A stretch of 64,000 nt of DNA from Providencia burhodogranariea DSM 19968. GTDB taxonomy: Bacteria; Pseudomonadota; Gammaproteobacteria; Enterobacterales; Enterobacteriaceae. Position 1 is the first letter of the stretch. Each line of letters starts with the position of its first letter. Both the position numbers and the translations under genes were made by a program. The notes beneath the pieces were generated by a model. It saw nothing but the letters and a program-made list of their open reading frames with translations. It did no database searches and was not told the origin of the DNA. Shown in pieces: positions 21,705 through 29,564 of the stretch. The stretch covers positions 958,322 to 1,022,321 of the forward strand of contig NZ_KB233222.1 in NCBI RefSeq assembly GCF_000314855.2. The letters are read 5' to 3'.

Positions 21705-22077
21705 CTAGCAACCAATCTTTACCTCGGTCATCATTATATTTATCGGTCATTTTTTGCGATTTATGGCCAAGTAAATCTTTAGTATTAATACCTTGATCTC
21801 TATATAGCCTTTCAGACAAAGAGCGCTGCTCATGAAAAGAAGCTGGTGTTCCTTCTCCCCAATCAATATCAGTTTTATTTCGCGCTTTTTTAAAGTTTGT
21901 TGTTAGTGTATTTGCTGTAACTTGTTCTCCGCGATTCGCTTGAGAAGTCGTACGGAAATAATGGATCAAATACGGACTGACGACACGGTCACGACATCTG
22001 GAAATTACATCTCTTAACGACACCACCTTGCACTGAAGGTGTAGTATGGCTTGTGATGAAACACAGTATAACGGCAT
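21694..22077 (-). pseudogene. Phage integrase remnant (tyrosine recombinase C-terminus)
   Basis: An open frame of 127 residues keeps only the catalytic half of a lambdoid tyrosine recombinase. LRDVISRCRDRVVSPYLIH is the family block before the active site. FHEQRSLSERLY gives the HxxR motif, LLGHKSQKMT gives the second histidine, and DKYNDDRGKDW contains the nucleophilic tyrosine. The N-terminal arm-binding and core-binding domains and the first catalytic arginine are missing. The gene reads toward icd, as intE does in e14. It is almost certainly non-functional, a scar of an element that once used icd. Confidence 0.85.
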
Positions 22078-22185
22078 CGAAGGATCAAATTATTCAATTT
22101 GAAAAAGCACTGGAATATTCAAATAATAGACCTATTCAGCCATTACATGGCCGATTGATAGTTAATTAGTATCTTCTCTGAACTT

Positions 22186-22214
22186 TAATACGTTATTTTA
22201 TAAATAACGTATTA
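22186..22214. repeat. Perfect 13-base inverted repeat
   Basis: TAATACGTTATTT and AAATAACGTATTA are exact complements separated by TAT. It ends one base before a candidate small gene at 22216, so it could be an operator or a leader hairpin. Confidence 0.6.
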
Positions 22215-22215
22215 A

Positions 22216-22332
22216 ATGTATTTAACAAATATGTTTTTTTCAGAAATTATAGGTGCATTACTTTGGATGTGGTCAATTGAGTTATTAAAAATTAATCTTC
22301 GCTATAGATTGACTAAAAAAGCAGAGTTATAA
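22216..22332 (+). CDS. Possible small membrane protein (38 residues)
   Basis: A short frame begins at ATG 22216 (an internal ATG is at 22231) and encodes a hydrophobic segment, FFSEIIGALLWMWSIELL, followed by a basic tail (NLRYRLTKKAEL). It could span the membrane once with a positive C-terminus. It is framed by a perfect inverted repeat immediately upstream and a terminator-like hairpin 21 bases downstream, which favours a real transcript. No good ribosome-binding site is visible, and I recognise no family. It may instead be a remnant of the lost prophage. Confidence 0.3.
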   Translation: MYLTNMFFSEIIGALLWMWSIELLKINLRYRLTKKAEL

Positions 22333-22353
22333 CATCAAATGTTATTCTAACAT

Positions 22354-22384
22354 GCCATCAATTAATCATTGATGGCTTTCATTT
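22354..22384 (+). terminator. Terminator-like hairpin
   Basis: GCCATCAAT and ATTGATGGC form a perfect nine-base stem with a five-base loop, followed by TTTCATTTC. The T-run is interrupted, so strength is moderate. It would end a plus-strand transcript from the small frame at 22216. Confidence 0.6.
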
Positions 22385-22592
22385 CTCGAAAAGATTTTAA
22401 TATATAAACTCACTTAATCTAGTATAGTTCTTAATATATAAAAATATATTTATATATCGTGGGATTACGTTCTTTATTTGTATAGAGTAATGGATGGGAT
22501 TTAAAAATGAAATGATAATAGATGATGTTGTTAATATTAAAAGTTAATATTTATTTTATCAATTAAATTATATCTATATACTGTTATTATTT

Positions 22593-22628
22593 TAATAAAT
22601 AAGCCTTAGTAATAAAGCGCCAAGGCTT
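22593..22628 (-). terminator. Terminator of the BhsA-like gene
   Basis: On the minus strand AAGCCTT pairs with AAGGCTT across a 14-base loop, followed by ATTTATT. It lies about 30 bases beyond the stop at 22660. The region 22333-22592 shows nothing else. Confidence 0.6.
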
Positions 22629-22659
22629 CATAATTGACAACTGTTAATAAAATAAAATG

Positions 22660-22926
22660 TTATTTATATATATCAGCTTTTATTGAAACATCACTGCCTT
22701 TACCAATAGGTATAACCTCTTTGATTACATAAAACTTAGCGCCTTTACTATCAGCTTCTTTTGATACCAATTCAGCGCATTGAGTAACTGTTCTATCAGT
22801 ATGGTTTACAGTATCAACAAGAATTAGATTTTTCTCTTTTGCTTCATTTGCTGAGATTTCTGTTGCAGCCATTGCATAAGAACTTGCCAATAAAGTGATA
22901 AGTAAAGCGCTAGCAATTTTTTTCAT
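22660..22926 (-). CDS. YdgH/BhsA/McbA-family periplasmic stress protein
   Basis: An 88-residue secreted protein with a signal peptide (MKKIASALLITLLASSYAMA, cleavage after AMA). The mature part has the small DUF1471 fold found in BhsA, McbA and YhcN: an early ISANEAKE, then a CAELVSKEADSKGAKFYVI helix-strand pair and a final SIKADIYK. E. coli members affect biofilm, peroxide and acid stress responses. GAGG lies about seven bases before the ATG. Family members are many, so I give no symbol. It stands alone. Confidence 0.85.
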   Translation of the reverse strand: MKKIASALLITLLASSYAMAATEISANEAKEKNLILVDTVNHTDRTVTQCAELVSKEADSKGAKFYVIKEVIPIGKGSDVSIKADIYK

Positions 22927-23343
22927 ATATTACCTCGTTAAATGAAATATTGATTAAACTTAATTTTATTTAATTAAGTTATAAAGCGAATATTAATGTA
23001 CGCCTTAAATATTCCATGGGTCAAATATATAATGTTACGAATTATTAATGAAATATCTAGAAAATTAACATGTTTGATACTCGCATTTGAGGTAATGAGT
23101 GCTATTAAATGAATAAGTTAGATTATTGTTTGTCCTTTACATCTCAATCTGTATTTAATAATAAAAAAGATAGGTAATAAATTCAACGTGATAATTATAC
23201 TGATGAAATTACTAGGTATGTACTTATTATTACAAATTAGACCTCTTGTTTGTGTCTGAATAAAATTAAAGTGCCATTGTTATTGTCACATTTAAATTTG
23301 TAGGTATACTGGTCTACCTACTCCGTTGATTGAAAGGTATCAT
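22927..23343. other. Divergent intergenic region upstream of the TetR gene
   Basis: About 415 AT-rich bases between divergent genes. It holds the BhsA-like promoter, and near its right end the probable TetR operator described separately. No small gene seen. Confidence 0.4.
23300..23321. promoter_or_regulatory. Probable operator of the TetR regulator
   Basis: GTAGGTA and TACCTAC are inverted repeats separated by eight bases, 22 bases before the regulator's ATG. This size and place are typical of TetR-family self-repression sites. Confidence 0.6.
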
Positions 23344-23928
23344 ATGTCTAAAACCCCATCAATACCCAACTCTGCTCGAGCTAAATTACTCAGTGCAGCA
23401 CATGAACTATTTTATAACTATGGCATTAATAGCACAGGGATCGATGCGATTGTGAAGCGTGCAAATGTCGCTAAAAAAAGTTTATATAATAATTTTGCTT
23501 CAAAAGATGAGCTAGTCGCTGTTTACCTTAGTGAGCGCCACCAAGAGTGGTTAGATTTATATAACTTAAGAGCGAGCCATATTAGTAATCCTCAAGATGG
23601 GATTGTTGCAGTTTTTGAGGCTTATAAAGACCATGCTGAATTTGCATATGAAAATGGATTCAGAGGATGTGGTTTATTAAACGCAGCAGCTGAACTCCAT
23701 GCCGGAACTTCGGGGCGTGAAGCGGTAAAAAACCATAAAGAAGAAGTTGAAGCTATATTACGAAATCATATATTTGCACTCATAAGTGATGCTGATAAAG
23801 CCAATTTAATCGCAAGACATTTCTCTTTTTTACTTGAAGGTAGCATCAGCCGAGCGGGTCTTGAAGGTAAAAGTGATTGCATCGATCAAGCTTGCAATAT
23901 AGCAAAACAAATAATGGAAACATTGTAA
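23344..23928 (+). CDS. TetR/AcrR-family transcriptional regulator
   Basis: A 194-residue repressor. The helix-turn-helix occupies about residues 11-55 (LSAAHELFYNYGINSTGIDA then IVKRANVAKKSLYNNFASKD), the standard TetR N-terminal domain. The C-terminal ligand domain has FRGCGLLNAAAELH. The start at 23344 is chosen because AAAGG lies seven bases upstream; a TTG at 23326 is less likely. Its stop overlaps the start of the transporter gene (TAATG), so the two are translated together. It probably represses both through the operator at 23300-23321. The inducer is unknown. Confidence 0.9.
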   Translation: MSKTPSIPNSARAKLLSAAHELFYNYGINSTGIDAIVKRANVAKKSLYNNFASKDELVAVYLSERHQEWLDLYNLRASHISNPQDGIVAVFEAYKDHAEFAYENGFRGCGLLNAAAELHAGTSGREAVKNHKEEVEAILRNHIFALISDADKANLIARHFSFLLEGSISRAGLEGKSDCIDQACNIAKQIMETL

Positions 23929-24869
23929 TGCACTCTAATTCACAATATTTAATCGGAATGGCGGGTGTTTTTGTTGCCGCCGTACTATGGGGAACAACGG
24001 GGACGGCAGCAACATTTGCTCCTGAGCTGGGGCCTCTAGCGATAGGAGCTGTAGCTATGGGGATAGGAGGATTACTTCAGGCATTAATTGCAATTAAAAA
24101 AATTAAAAATGATTGGAAAATTATTAGTGCTAATTGGAATTATTTGGTCATAGGGGCACTAGCGGTGGTCATTTATCCTCTCGCTTTTTATGCTTCGATG
24201 CATCTCGCTGGTGTGGCAGTTGGTACTGTTATATCAATAGGTTCGGCACCATTATTTTCGGCGATTATTGAATTGAAATTGGATAAACAACCACTGAGTC
24301 GACAATGGGGGATTGGCGCGTTAGCTGGCATTATAGGCATGGTTTTGCTTAGCATTGCTGAAAGTACCTCAAATCATCAATCCGGTGGAGAATATGCACT
24401 TATTGGCATTATTTTAGGGATACTCGCAGGGATAACTTATGCTTTATATTCATGGTCAGCACGTAAATTGATGCAACAAGGTGTGAATTCTAAGGCAGCA
24501 ATGGGAGTCACATTTGGTGTAGGTGGTGCGTTATTGATACCAGTATTAATTATGACGGGGGCACCATTACTGGATTCATGGACGAATGCCGGAGTTGGTA
24601 TATACATGGCTCTTGTACCAATGTTTATTGGATATGTTTGCTATGGAATAGGGCTAGCGAGAATCAAAGCAAGTACAGCTATAACGATAACATTGATAGA
24701 ACCTGTTATTGCTGCATTATTAGCAGTAACACTGATTGGAGAACAGTTACTTGTTATGGGATGGGTGGGGATTGGCTTAATTATATTATGCTTAATAATC
24801 ATTACATTACCAGCTGGTTTTTTTTATAAATTCGGTAGACGGCCTACAACGAGTCATGAGTCCGTATAA
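23928..24869 (+). CDS. EamA/DMT-family transporter
   Basis: A 313-residue inner-membrane protein with about ten hydrophobic helices and the two EamA repeats of the drug/metabolite transporter superfamily. The first repeat includes AAVLWGTTGTAATFAPE and the second ILAGITYALYSWSARKLM, ending with the conserved ITLIEPVIAALLAVTLIGEQL. Transporters of this type export amino acids or other metabolites; the substrate is not evident. The start at 23928 overlaps the TetR stop by one base. TetR control suggests it exports the compound sensed by that repressor. Confidence 0.88.
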   Translation: MHSNSQYLIGMAGVFVAAVLWGTTGTAATFAPELGPLAIGAVAMGIGGLLQALIAIKKIKNDWKIISANWNYLVIGALAVVIYPLAFYASMHLAGVAVGTVISIGSAPLFSAIIELKLDKQPLSRQWGIGALAGIIGMVLLSIAESTSNHQSGGEYALIGIILGILAGITYALYSWSARKLMQQGVNSKAAMGVTFGVGGALLIPVLIMTGAPLLDSWTNAGVGIYMALVPMFIGYVCYGIGLARIKASTAITITLIEPVIAALLAVTLIGEQLLVMGWVGIGLIILCLIIITLPAGFFYKFGRRPTTSHESV

Positions 24870-25078
24870 ATTTCGCCCTAGATATTCAGTTTTTTCACAG
24901 CTAAAAGACCAGACTTGTTGAGTTTTTCAGTGTGTTTTCATTGTATTAACTGATTGAAAAAAAATTTCCGTCATGCCAATTATTAAAATGGTCACACAAA
25001 TCCTCCCCAAAATTTAATTAACAGCTGATGAAGTGAATATGTAACTGAGATAACGAGAGTAACTGGAGTTGTGAAATC

Positions 25079-25104
25079 CAAAAAAAAGCCCCTGGCATTG
25101 GGGC
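25079..25104 (-). terminator. Strong minus-strand terminator
   Basis: On the minus strand GCCCC-N7-GGGGC is followed by eight Ts. It lies 240 bases past the aldo/keto reductase stop, beyond a nearer terminator, and may be a back-up or end an unseen minus-strand transcript. Confidence 0.7.
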
Positions 25105-25230
25105 ATAAAATGAATTAACTGAGGGTAACTTCTACAAATAGTTATACAGAAGAATAAGTCATTTTTCGAAAACGAAATTAAAAACGGGTCTAGATTTGTA
25201 AGCTTAGTGATTTTTATCGCTGAAAGTACA

Positions 25231-25258
25231 AAATAAAAGGCTCACATAGAGGCGAGCC
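25231..25258 (-). terminator. Terminator near the aldo/keto reductase gene
   Basis: On the minus strand GGCTC pairs with GAGCC across a ten-base loop and is followed by TTTTATTT. It lies about 85 bases beyond the stop at 25342. Confidence 0.6.
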
Positions 25259-25341
25259 AAATAAAGAGGTTTGATAATTTGAAATGAAGACAAGAAGTGA
25301 TTTAAAGTTTATGTAACCAATCTAAATCTAACTTAAATCAA

Positions 25342-26175
25342 TCAAAACTCCTCATAAAAAGAAGGGTCTTGATTTTTCAAACGGCCACTCGGAGACGAAA
25401 TATTGTTTATTGCTTGCATCTCTTCAATAGATAATGAAAAATCATAGACATCAATATTTTCAATTTGTCTTGATGATTTGGAAGATTTTGGTATAGGCAA
25501 TGCACCTAGCTGCAAATGCCAACGAATTATGACCTGTGAAACGGATTTGTTATATTTATTAGCAAGAGTAATTAAAACATCATTAGTTAGCAAATCGCCA
25601 GCACGGCCTAATGGGCTCCATGATTGAGTGATGATTCCTTTCGATTTATCATAATTTCGTTGTTCTAGTTGATTAAAATTTGGATGTAATTCGACCTGAT
25701 TAATAACAGGCAAGATCCCCGTTTCTTTTTCTAGTATATCAATATGCTCAGGAAGAAAATTACACACTCCAATACTTCTAATTAATCCGGATTGCTGTGA
25801 ATCAATTAAAGCCTGCCATGCTTCAACAAACTTTCCTTGTTTGGGATTCGGCCAATGAATTAAGTAAATATCGATATAGTCCAAACCTAGGCGAGATATA
25901 GATTCTTGAACTGTTTGTAGTGCATCATGGTATTGGTGATGTCTCCCCGGTAATTTTGATGTAACCGTTATTTGGTCTCTAGGGATTGAACTGTTTTTTA
26001 TCGCTTGCCCAACAATGCCTTCATTTTCATAATTAAACGCAGTATCGATTAAACGATATCCATGCGATAAAGCACTCTCAATTACCCTAGCTCCTAAGTT
26101 ACCTTTTAATGAATATGTACCAAATCCAATTTGAGGAATTTGAAATCCATCATGTAGTTCATAAGATTGAATCAT
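25342..26175 (-). CDS. Aldo/keto reductase
   Basis: A 277-residue cytoplasmic NADPH-dependent TIM-barrel reductase, similar in size to DkgA/DkgB. The catalytic tetrad is visible: Asp in RLIDTAFNYENE, Tyr in the same block, Lys in TVTSKLPG and His in LIHWPNP. The cofactor-binding stretch PIPKSSKSSRQIENIDVYDF closes the barrel. Members reduce aldehydes such as methylglyoxal or 2,5-diketogluconate; which applies here cannot be told. It stands alone on the minus strand. Confidence 0.92.
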   Translation of the reverse strand: MIQSYELHDGFQIPQIGFGTYSLKGNLGARVIESALSHGYRLIDTAFNYENEGIVGQAIKNSSIPRDQITVTSKLPGRHHQYHDALQTVQESISRLGLDYIDIYLIHWPNPKQGKFVEAWQALIDSQQSGLIRSIGVCNFLPEHIDILEKETGILPVINQVELHPNFNQLEQRNYDKSKGIITQSWSPLGRAGDLLTNDVLITLANKYNKSVSQVIIRWHLQLGALPIPKSSKSSRQIENIDVYDFSLSIEEMQAINNISSPSGRLKNQDPSFYEEF

Positions 26176-26403
26176 ATTGTCTCCTAATCCATATTAAACA
26201 GCATAAATTGATTTATTTAGGCAACAGAAACCACCATAACACAAAGGCTGCCAATAAGAATCATTAAGCATGGCAATATAAGCAGGGTAAATATAATTTT
26301 GGCTAAGATATAAACAACTCTAAATGCATTGATGCAGCATTTATCTTATGGTTATATATGTGTTGATTTATACAGTGCTTTAATTTTATATATAGGAAGA
26401 AAG

Positions 26404-26694
26404 ATGCTAAAAGTTATTGCTGAAGATTTTATAAAAGCCGAGGCATTAGAAATTGTACTACCTCTGTACCGTGAGTTGGTCGAGTCAACAAAGCAAGAGC
26501 CTCTTTGCATTAGTTATGATCTCTATGTAGATCAAAAAGATATCGGGCATTTTATTTTTATTGAGGAATGGCCGGATCAAGCAGCGCTTGATACACATTG
26601 TGCAAGTGAGCATTTTCAACGTCTTGTTCCAATGATTAATCAATACCAAAAATCCGAACCACGATTTATTCTGATGGATAGTGCTTTGACATAA
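26404..26694 (+). CDS. Antibiotic biosynthesis monooxygenase (ABM) domain protein
   Basis: A 96-residue single-domain protein of the dimeric alpha+beta barrel ABM/YgiN group. It shows MLKVIAEDFIKAEALEIVLP, then ELVESTKQEPLCISYDLYVD and FIEEWPDQAALDTHCASEHF, the standard order with the conserved E-W and the HxxxxHF block. Members are quinol monooxygenases or small-molecule oxidases; the substrate is unknown. The start at 26404 has AGGAAG six bases upstream; earlier in-frame ATGs lack a site. A terminator follows, so it is monocistronic. Confidence 0.85.
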   Translation: MLKVIAEDFIKAEALEIVLPLYRELVESTKQEPLCISYDLYVDQKDIGHFIFIEEWPDQAALDTHCASEHFQRLVPMINQYQKSEPRFILMDSALT

Positions 26695-26716
26695 ATGTGT
26701 AGTTCACTATTATATG

Positions 26717-26737
26717 CCCCACAATAGTGGGGTTTTT
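26717..26737 (+). terminator. Rho-independent terminator after the ABM gene
   Basis: CCCCAC-AATA-GTGGGG is followed by TTTTT, 22 bases past the stop. Confidence 0.9.
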
Positions 26738-27128
26738 ATGCATAGCGATAGAAGCGATTATAATAATAAATATTCAATAATAGATGCCATGATTCTGAAT
26801 GTAGTTCTCTAAATCCATTGACTAGATGCAGCATACTATTGTGATATAAGTATAAAATGAAGCTGGAATGTAGAGTAAGAATCCGTAAAGGTCTAAGAGT
26901 AAATATATTTTAAGTTATCAAGTCCTGATTTTTATTATGGAAAATTGCAATATTTATCATTAAAAATTTCGGTTATTTCATATATATGGCAATTCGTTGG
27001 TGTTCTGATGCTATATAATCATTTTTTTATCAATGTGTAAATTATCAGATAACGATCAATAGCTAATATTGTTATATTATTCGGTATATTAAACTTGTAA
27101 TGATCGAATAACTTGTTTTGGAGGTAAT
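26738..27128. other. AT-rich intergenic region
   Basis: About 390 bases with no gene I can support. It presumably holds the promoter for the small frame at 27129. Confidence 0.35.
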
Positions 27129-27227
27129 GTGAAAGTATTAAACTGGCTGCGTAATAATAGAATTAAATTTTTAATATCGTTAGTCGTTATATTTGAAAGT
27201 ATTAACTATATAGTGACTAGCGCTTAA
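27129..27227 (+). CDS. Candidate small membrane protein (32 residues)
   Basis: A GTG-started frame with an excellent ribosome-binding site: GGAGG at 27120-27124, four bases from the start. The product MKVLNWLRNNRIKFLISLVV then IFESINYIVTSA has a basic N-terminus (Lys, Arg, Arg, Lys) and one hydrophobic stretch (FLISLVVIF), the layout of single-pass small membrane proteins. I do not recognise a family. It lies alone in a 1.7 kb region without larger genes, shared with two other such frames. Confidence rests on the ribosome-binding site and composition only. Confidence 0.4.
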   Translation: MKVLNWLRNNRIKFLISLVVIFESINYIVTSA

Positions 27228-27810
27228 AGCTTGTTGACCTTTTACCATTGATTTTTGTTTGAATTAGCTACTTTTACTTAGTTGGAAGTAGTCAAAATGA
27301 GAGGGGGGCAGTTTGATAAACAGGATAATTTACCACTCTATATTTGCATAGCGTATTTTAGCTAACGTTGTTTGGAGTATTTTATTAAATATTTAGTGTA
27401 CAGGCTATGTTTAGAGTTAACCCTTTGAGGAACTGTTGAGTTCTTTTGCTTACTTTCTTTATATGGTGATATGGGGGAATTTTAATTCGAATAAAATTGG
27501 CTCTCAAAGACACGTAGTCTCTAGTATTGTAAAATTTGTATCACGCTAGTTGGCTTTTTCTATATTATATATGTAAGATGCAAAAAATCTTAGTAAGCAA
27601 TAATATTTATATCAGTTCATTATTATGTTGATGACCTAATGTATTGGTAAATGCAATTTTTTTGGTTTTTTATTTCAATAAAATAAAAATCCTCATGGTT
27701 AAAAGTTGTTTTGATATCGATAGTCACGAATGTTCGGTTTTTTTTTACTTCATCGGCCAGTAATTTAATTTACTGACAAATTGTATGTTATAGTAGTCAA
27801 TTCATCATAC
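27228..27810. other. AT-rich intergenic region before the leader
   Basis: About 580 bases. A weak hairpin with a run of nine Ts lies near 27728-27748 (CGAATGTTCGG then Ts). CTGACA at about 27772 could be part of a promoter for the downstream leader, but spacing to a -10 is unclear. No larger gene is seen. Confidence 0.35.
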
Positions 27811-27899
27811 CTCATTGCCTTAAACGGCAAATCTTGCCTTTGCAAGTTTTTATCTAAAAAATAGATTTGGTATCCAAGGGAAGTTACTTCCTAAGGAAG
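27811..27899 (+). promoter_or_regulatory. Leader with competing hairpins (possible attenuator)
   Basis: Segments TTGCC (27815-27819), GGCAA (27826-27830), TTGCC (27834-27838) and GCAAG (27842-27846) can pair in mutually exclusive ways. The last pairing, CTTGC-CTTT-GCAAG followed by TTTTT, is a terminator-like hairpin; pairing of GGCAA with the second TTGCC would prevent it. Further on, CTTCC (27887-27891) can pair with GGAAG upstream (27879-27883) or with GGAAG (27895-27899), which is the ribosome-binding site of the next frame. The arrangement suggests regulated read-through or translation of the small frame at 27905. No known riboswitch class was recognised. Confidence 0.45.
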
Positions 27900-27904
27900 C
27901 ACCT

Positions 27905-28012
27905 ATGAACCTATCTGCTCTGTACCATCGAGTCTTAGTTTTTTCACAGAATCTGCTTATTATCGCGCTATTATTGTTGGCAACTTTCGCGATGGTTCAT
28001 TGGTTTAGATAA
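27905..28012 (+). CDS. Candidate small membrane protein (35 residues)
   Basis: The frame starts at ATG 27905 with AAGGAAG five bases upstream. The product begins MNLSALYHRVLVFSQN and continues LLIIALLLLATFAMVHWFR, a single strongly hydrophobic helix of about 18 residues with a Trp-Phe-Arg end. It resembles regulatory small membrane proteins in size and layout, but I recognise no family. A structured leader precedes it, and the tRNA-like gene begins seven bases after its stop, so the two may share a transcript. Confidence 0.5.
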   Translation: MNLSALYHRVLVFSQNLLIIALLLLATFAMVHWFR

Positions 28013-28019
28013 TTCGATT

Positions 28020-28097
28020 CCGTCATTAACTCAATTGGAAGAGTATTTAATTTTAACAAAATTAAAAGTCGAGGTTCGATGCCTCGATGACGGACCA
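28020..28097 (+). tRNA. tRNA-Val-like gene with extended anticodon arm (anticodon AAC)
   Basis: A 78-base cloverleaf: acceptor CCGTCAT/ATGACGG, U8, D stem ACTC/GAGT with A14 and GG in the loop, T stem CGAGG/CCTCG with loop TTCGATG, discriminator A and an encoded CCA. The anticodon loop is TTAACAA (28053-28059), anticodon AAC at 28055-28057. The anticodon stem is all A/T and can extend to seven pairs (TTTAATT/AATTAAA), two more bases than normal. A35, C36 and A73 are valine identity bases, and the arms resemble tRNA-Val. AAC is not a usual bacterial valine anticodon. It may be a degenerate or regulatory tRNA-like RNA. Confidence 0.6.
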
Positions 28098-28155
28098 AAT
28101 AATATCGTGATTGACCATAAATGGTATTAGAAGAATAAATACCTAAGGAGTTAAA

Positions 28156-28251
28156 ATGTATGAATTAGATTTAGCAAAAAAATCGATGGAATACTATAGT
28201 AAGTTAGCAGTGTTATTTTATTTTTCATGGATATTCTCAATTATTGTATGA
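28156..28251 (+). CDS. Candidate small membrane protein (31 residues)
   Basis: A frame starting at ATG 28156 has a strong AAGGAG five bases upstream. The product starts MYELDLAKKSMEYYSKL and ends AVLFYFSWIFSIIV: an amphipathic charged N-terminal part and a hydrophobic C-terminal half. I recognise no family. It lies 58 bases after the tRNA-like gene and before the convergent LysR gene. It is the third such small frame in this 1.2 kb stretch. The 160 bases after it contain nothing clear. Confidence 0.4.
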   Translation: MYELDLAKKSMEYYSKLAVLFYFSWIFSIIV

Positions 28252-28414
28252 ATGCGATTAATTAAGATAAAACAAACTCAGATGTTAATTATTTTTTATA
28301 TTTATCAAATGTACAATCTATCTTTAAATTACTTTAAATAGTTATTTTAATCTTGGTTTTATTGCAAAACCAATTGAAATGTATTTTAATTAATCTATGT
28401 TGTTAGATATGATT

Positions 28415-29341
28415 TTATTTTGGTATCCAATTATCCCATATTGGAACGGGTTGAAGCTCTGAAACTAAAAAATCAATAAATGATCTTATTTTGGGATTGC
28501 TATATTTACTTGGAAAATAAAGTGCGTACAAAGCATGAGTTTCATAGGTAATATTTCCATCTAGCAATAAGGGAGTAAGTTCTTCTTTTTGAATATAATC
28601 TCCAATAAGATAAGTCGGTAACCATGCGATACCTTGGTTTTCTAAAACAGATTTTAATAATACCAGACTACTATTAGCCTGAATAGGTGCTCTGATTTTT
28701 AATGGATATTGGCGATTATGCTCATCTGTTATTTTAATCGTAGGAGTAAGCCCAGGATAAATAAGACAATCATGTCCAGCTAAATCAATTCGCTTCATTG
28801 GTATTCCTTTCTTAGCCAAATAATCTGAAGATGCACAATATGCCCAGCGAATAGGTGCAAGTTTGCGTAGGGCATAATTTTGTGGAGGGGATGATGCAAT
28901 TCTTAATGCGATATCAAAGTCAGTTTCATTCAAATTGACGAAGTCATCATTAAGGTCGATATATAAATCAACATCTGGACACTGCTCACGATATTTATCA
29001 ATTAGATTAACCAAGCGAGAATAACCAAAAGCAATTGAGCAGGTAATTCTTAATTCCCCTTGAGGATATTCGTAATAACAGGATGTTGCATTCAATGTAT
29101 CATCAAATTCTTTCAATAGCTTATTAGCTCGATTAAATAAATACTGCCCCGCATCAGTTAGGGTAATGCTTCGAGTTGTGCGTTTAATTAATGTTGTACC
29201 TAATATATTTTCCATTGCAGCCAAATTTTTACTCACTGCGGAAGGTGACACGTTAAGTTGTGCCGCAGCTTCAGAAAGTCCCCCGCAGTCAATAATTTTA
29301 ACAAAAAACTCTAAATTTTTGAGTGAAATTGGTGAGCTCAT
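28415..29341 (-). CDS. LysR-family transcriptional regulator
   Basis: A 308-residue DNA-binding activator or repressor. The N-terminal winged helix-turn-helix is typical (FFVKIIDCGGLSEAAAQLNV then SPSAVSKNLAAMENILGTTL). The rest is the LysR substrate domain with LRITCSIAFGYSRL, similar to the CrgA/DsdC-type group. It is divergent from the symporter and metC genes with a 220-base gap, the standard arrangement for LysR control of a neighbouring operon. The inducer is unknown, but a sulfur-containing or related amino acid is plausible from context. Confidence 0.9.
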   Translation of the reverse strand: MSSPISLKNLEFFVKIIDCGGLSEAAAQLNVSPSAVSKNLAAMENILGTTLIKRTTRSITLTDAGQYLFNRANKLLKEFDDTLNATSCYYEYPQGELRITCSIAFGYSRLVNLIDKYREQCPDVDLYIDLNDDFVNLNETDFDIALRIASSPPQNYALRKLAPIRWAYCASSDYLAKKGIPMKRIDLAGHDCLIYPGLTPTIKITDEHNRQYPLKIRAPIQANSSLVLLKSVLENQGIAWLPTYLIGDYIQKEELTPLLLDGNITYETHALYALYFPSKYSNPKIRSFIDFLVSELQPVPIWDNWIPK

Positions 29342-29564
29342 TTTTTCCTTTTATTCACAAGTGATTTGCGAAAACAGTATCAATATGCCATTACAATCGG
29401 TTTTTAAAAGTGTAACTATTACCTTGCTGGAAATAAAGATATAACAATATGAATTTTATACAACTTAAGTGATGTATATCACAAAATACAGGGAATAGAG
29501 ATTGCGAAAGTGAAAATGCAATTTTTATCCTGATTAATATAATTTTAATAAGAAGGAACCCGAT

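Larger units (their letters stand above)
24870..25341. other. Intergenic region between convergent genes
   Basis: About 470 bases separating the transporter from the convergent aldo/keto reductase. It contains two minus-strand hairpins, given below. No gene is seen. Confidence 0.4.

Noticed and set aside
22056-22169. 37-codon frame (MKHSITASKDQIIQFEKALE...)
   Set aside because: Lacks a ribosome-binding site and overlaps the integrase remnant; no family recognised.
28020-28097. Reading the tRNA-like gene as a UAA suppressor with anticodon UUA
   Set aside because: Using a normal five-pair stem at the usual position leaves the anticodon stem unpaired; only the shifted, extended stem with anticodon AAC pairs properly.
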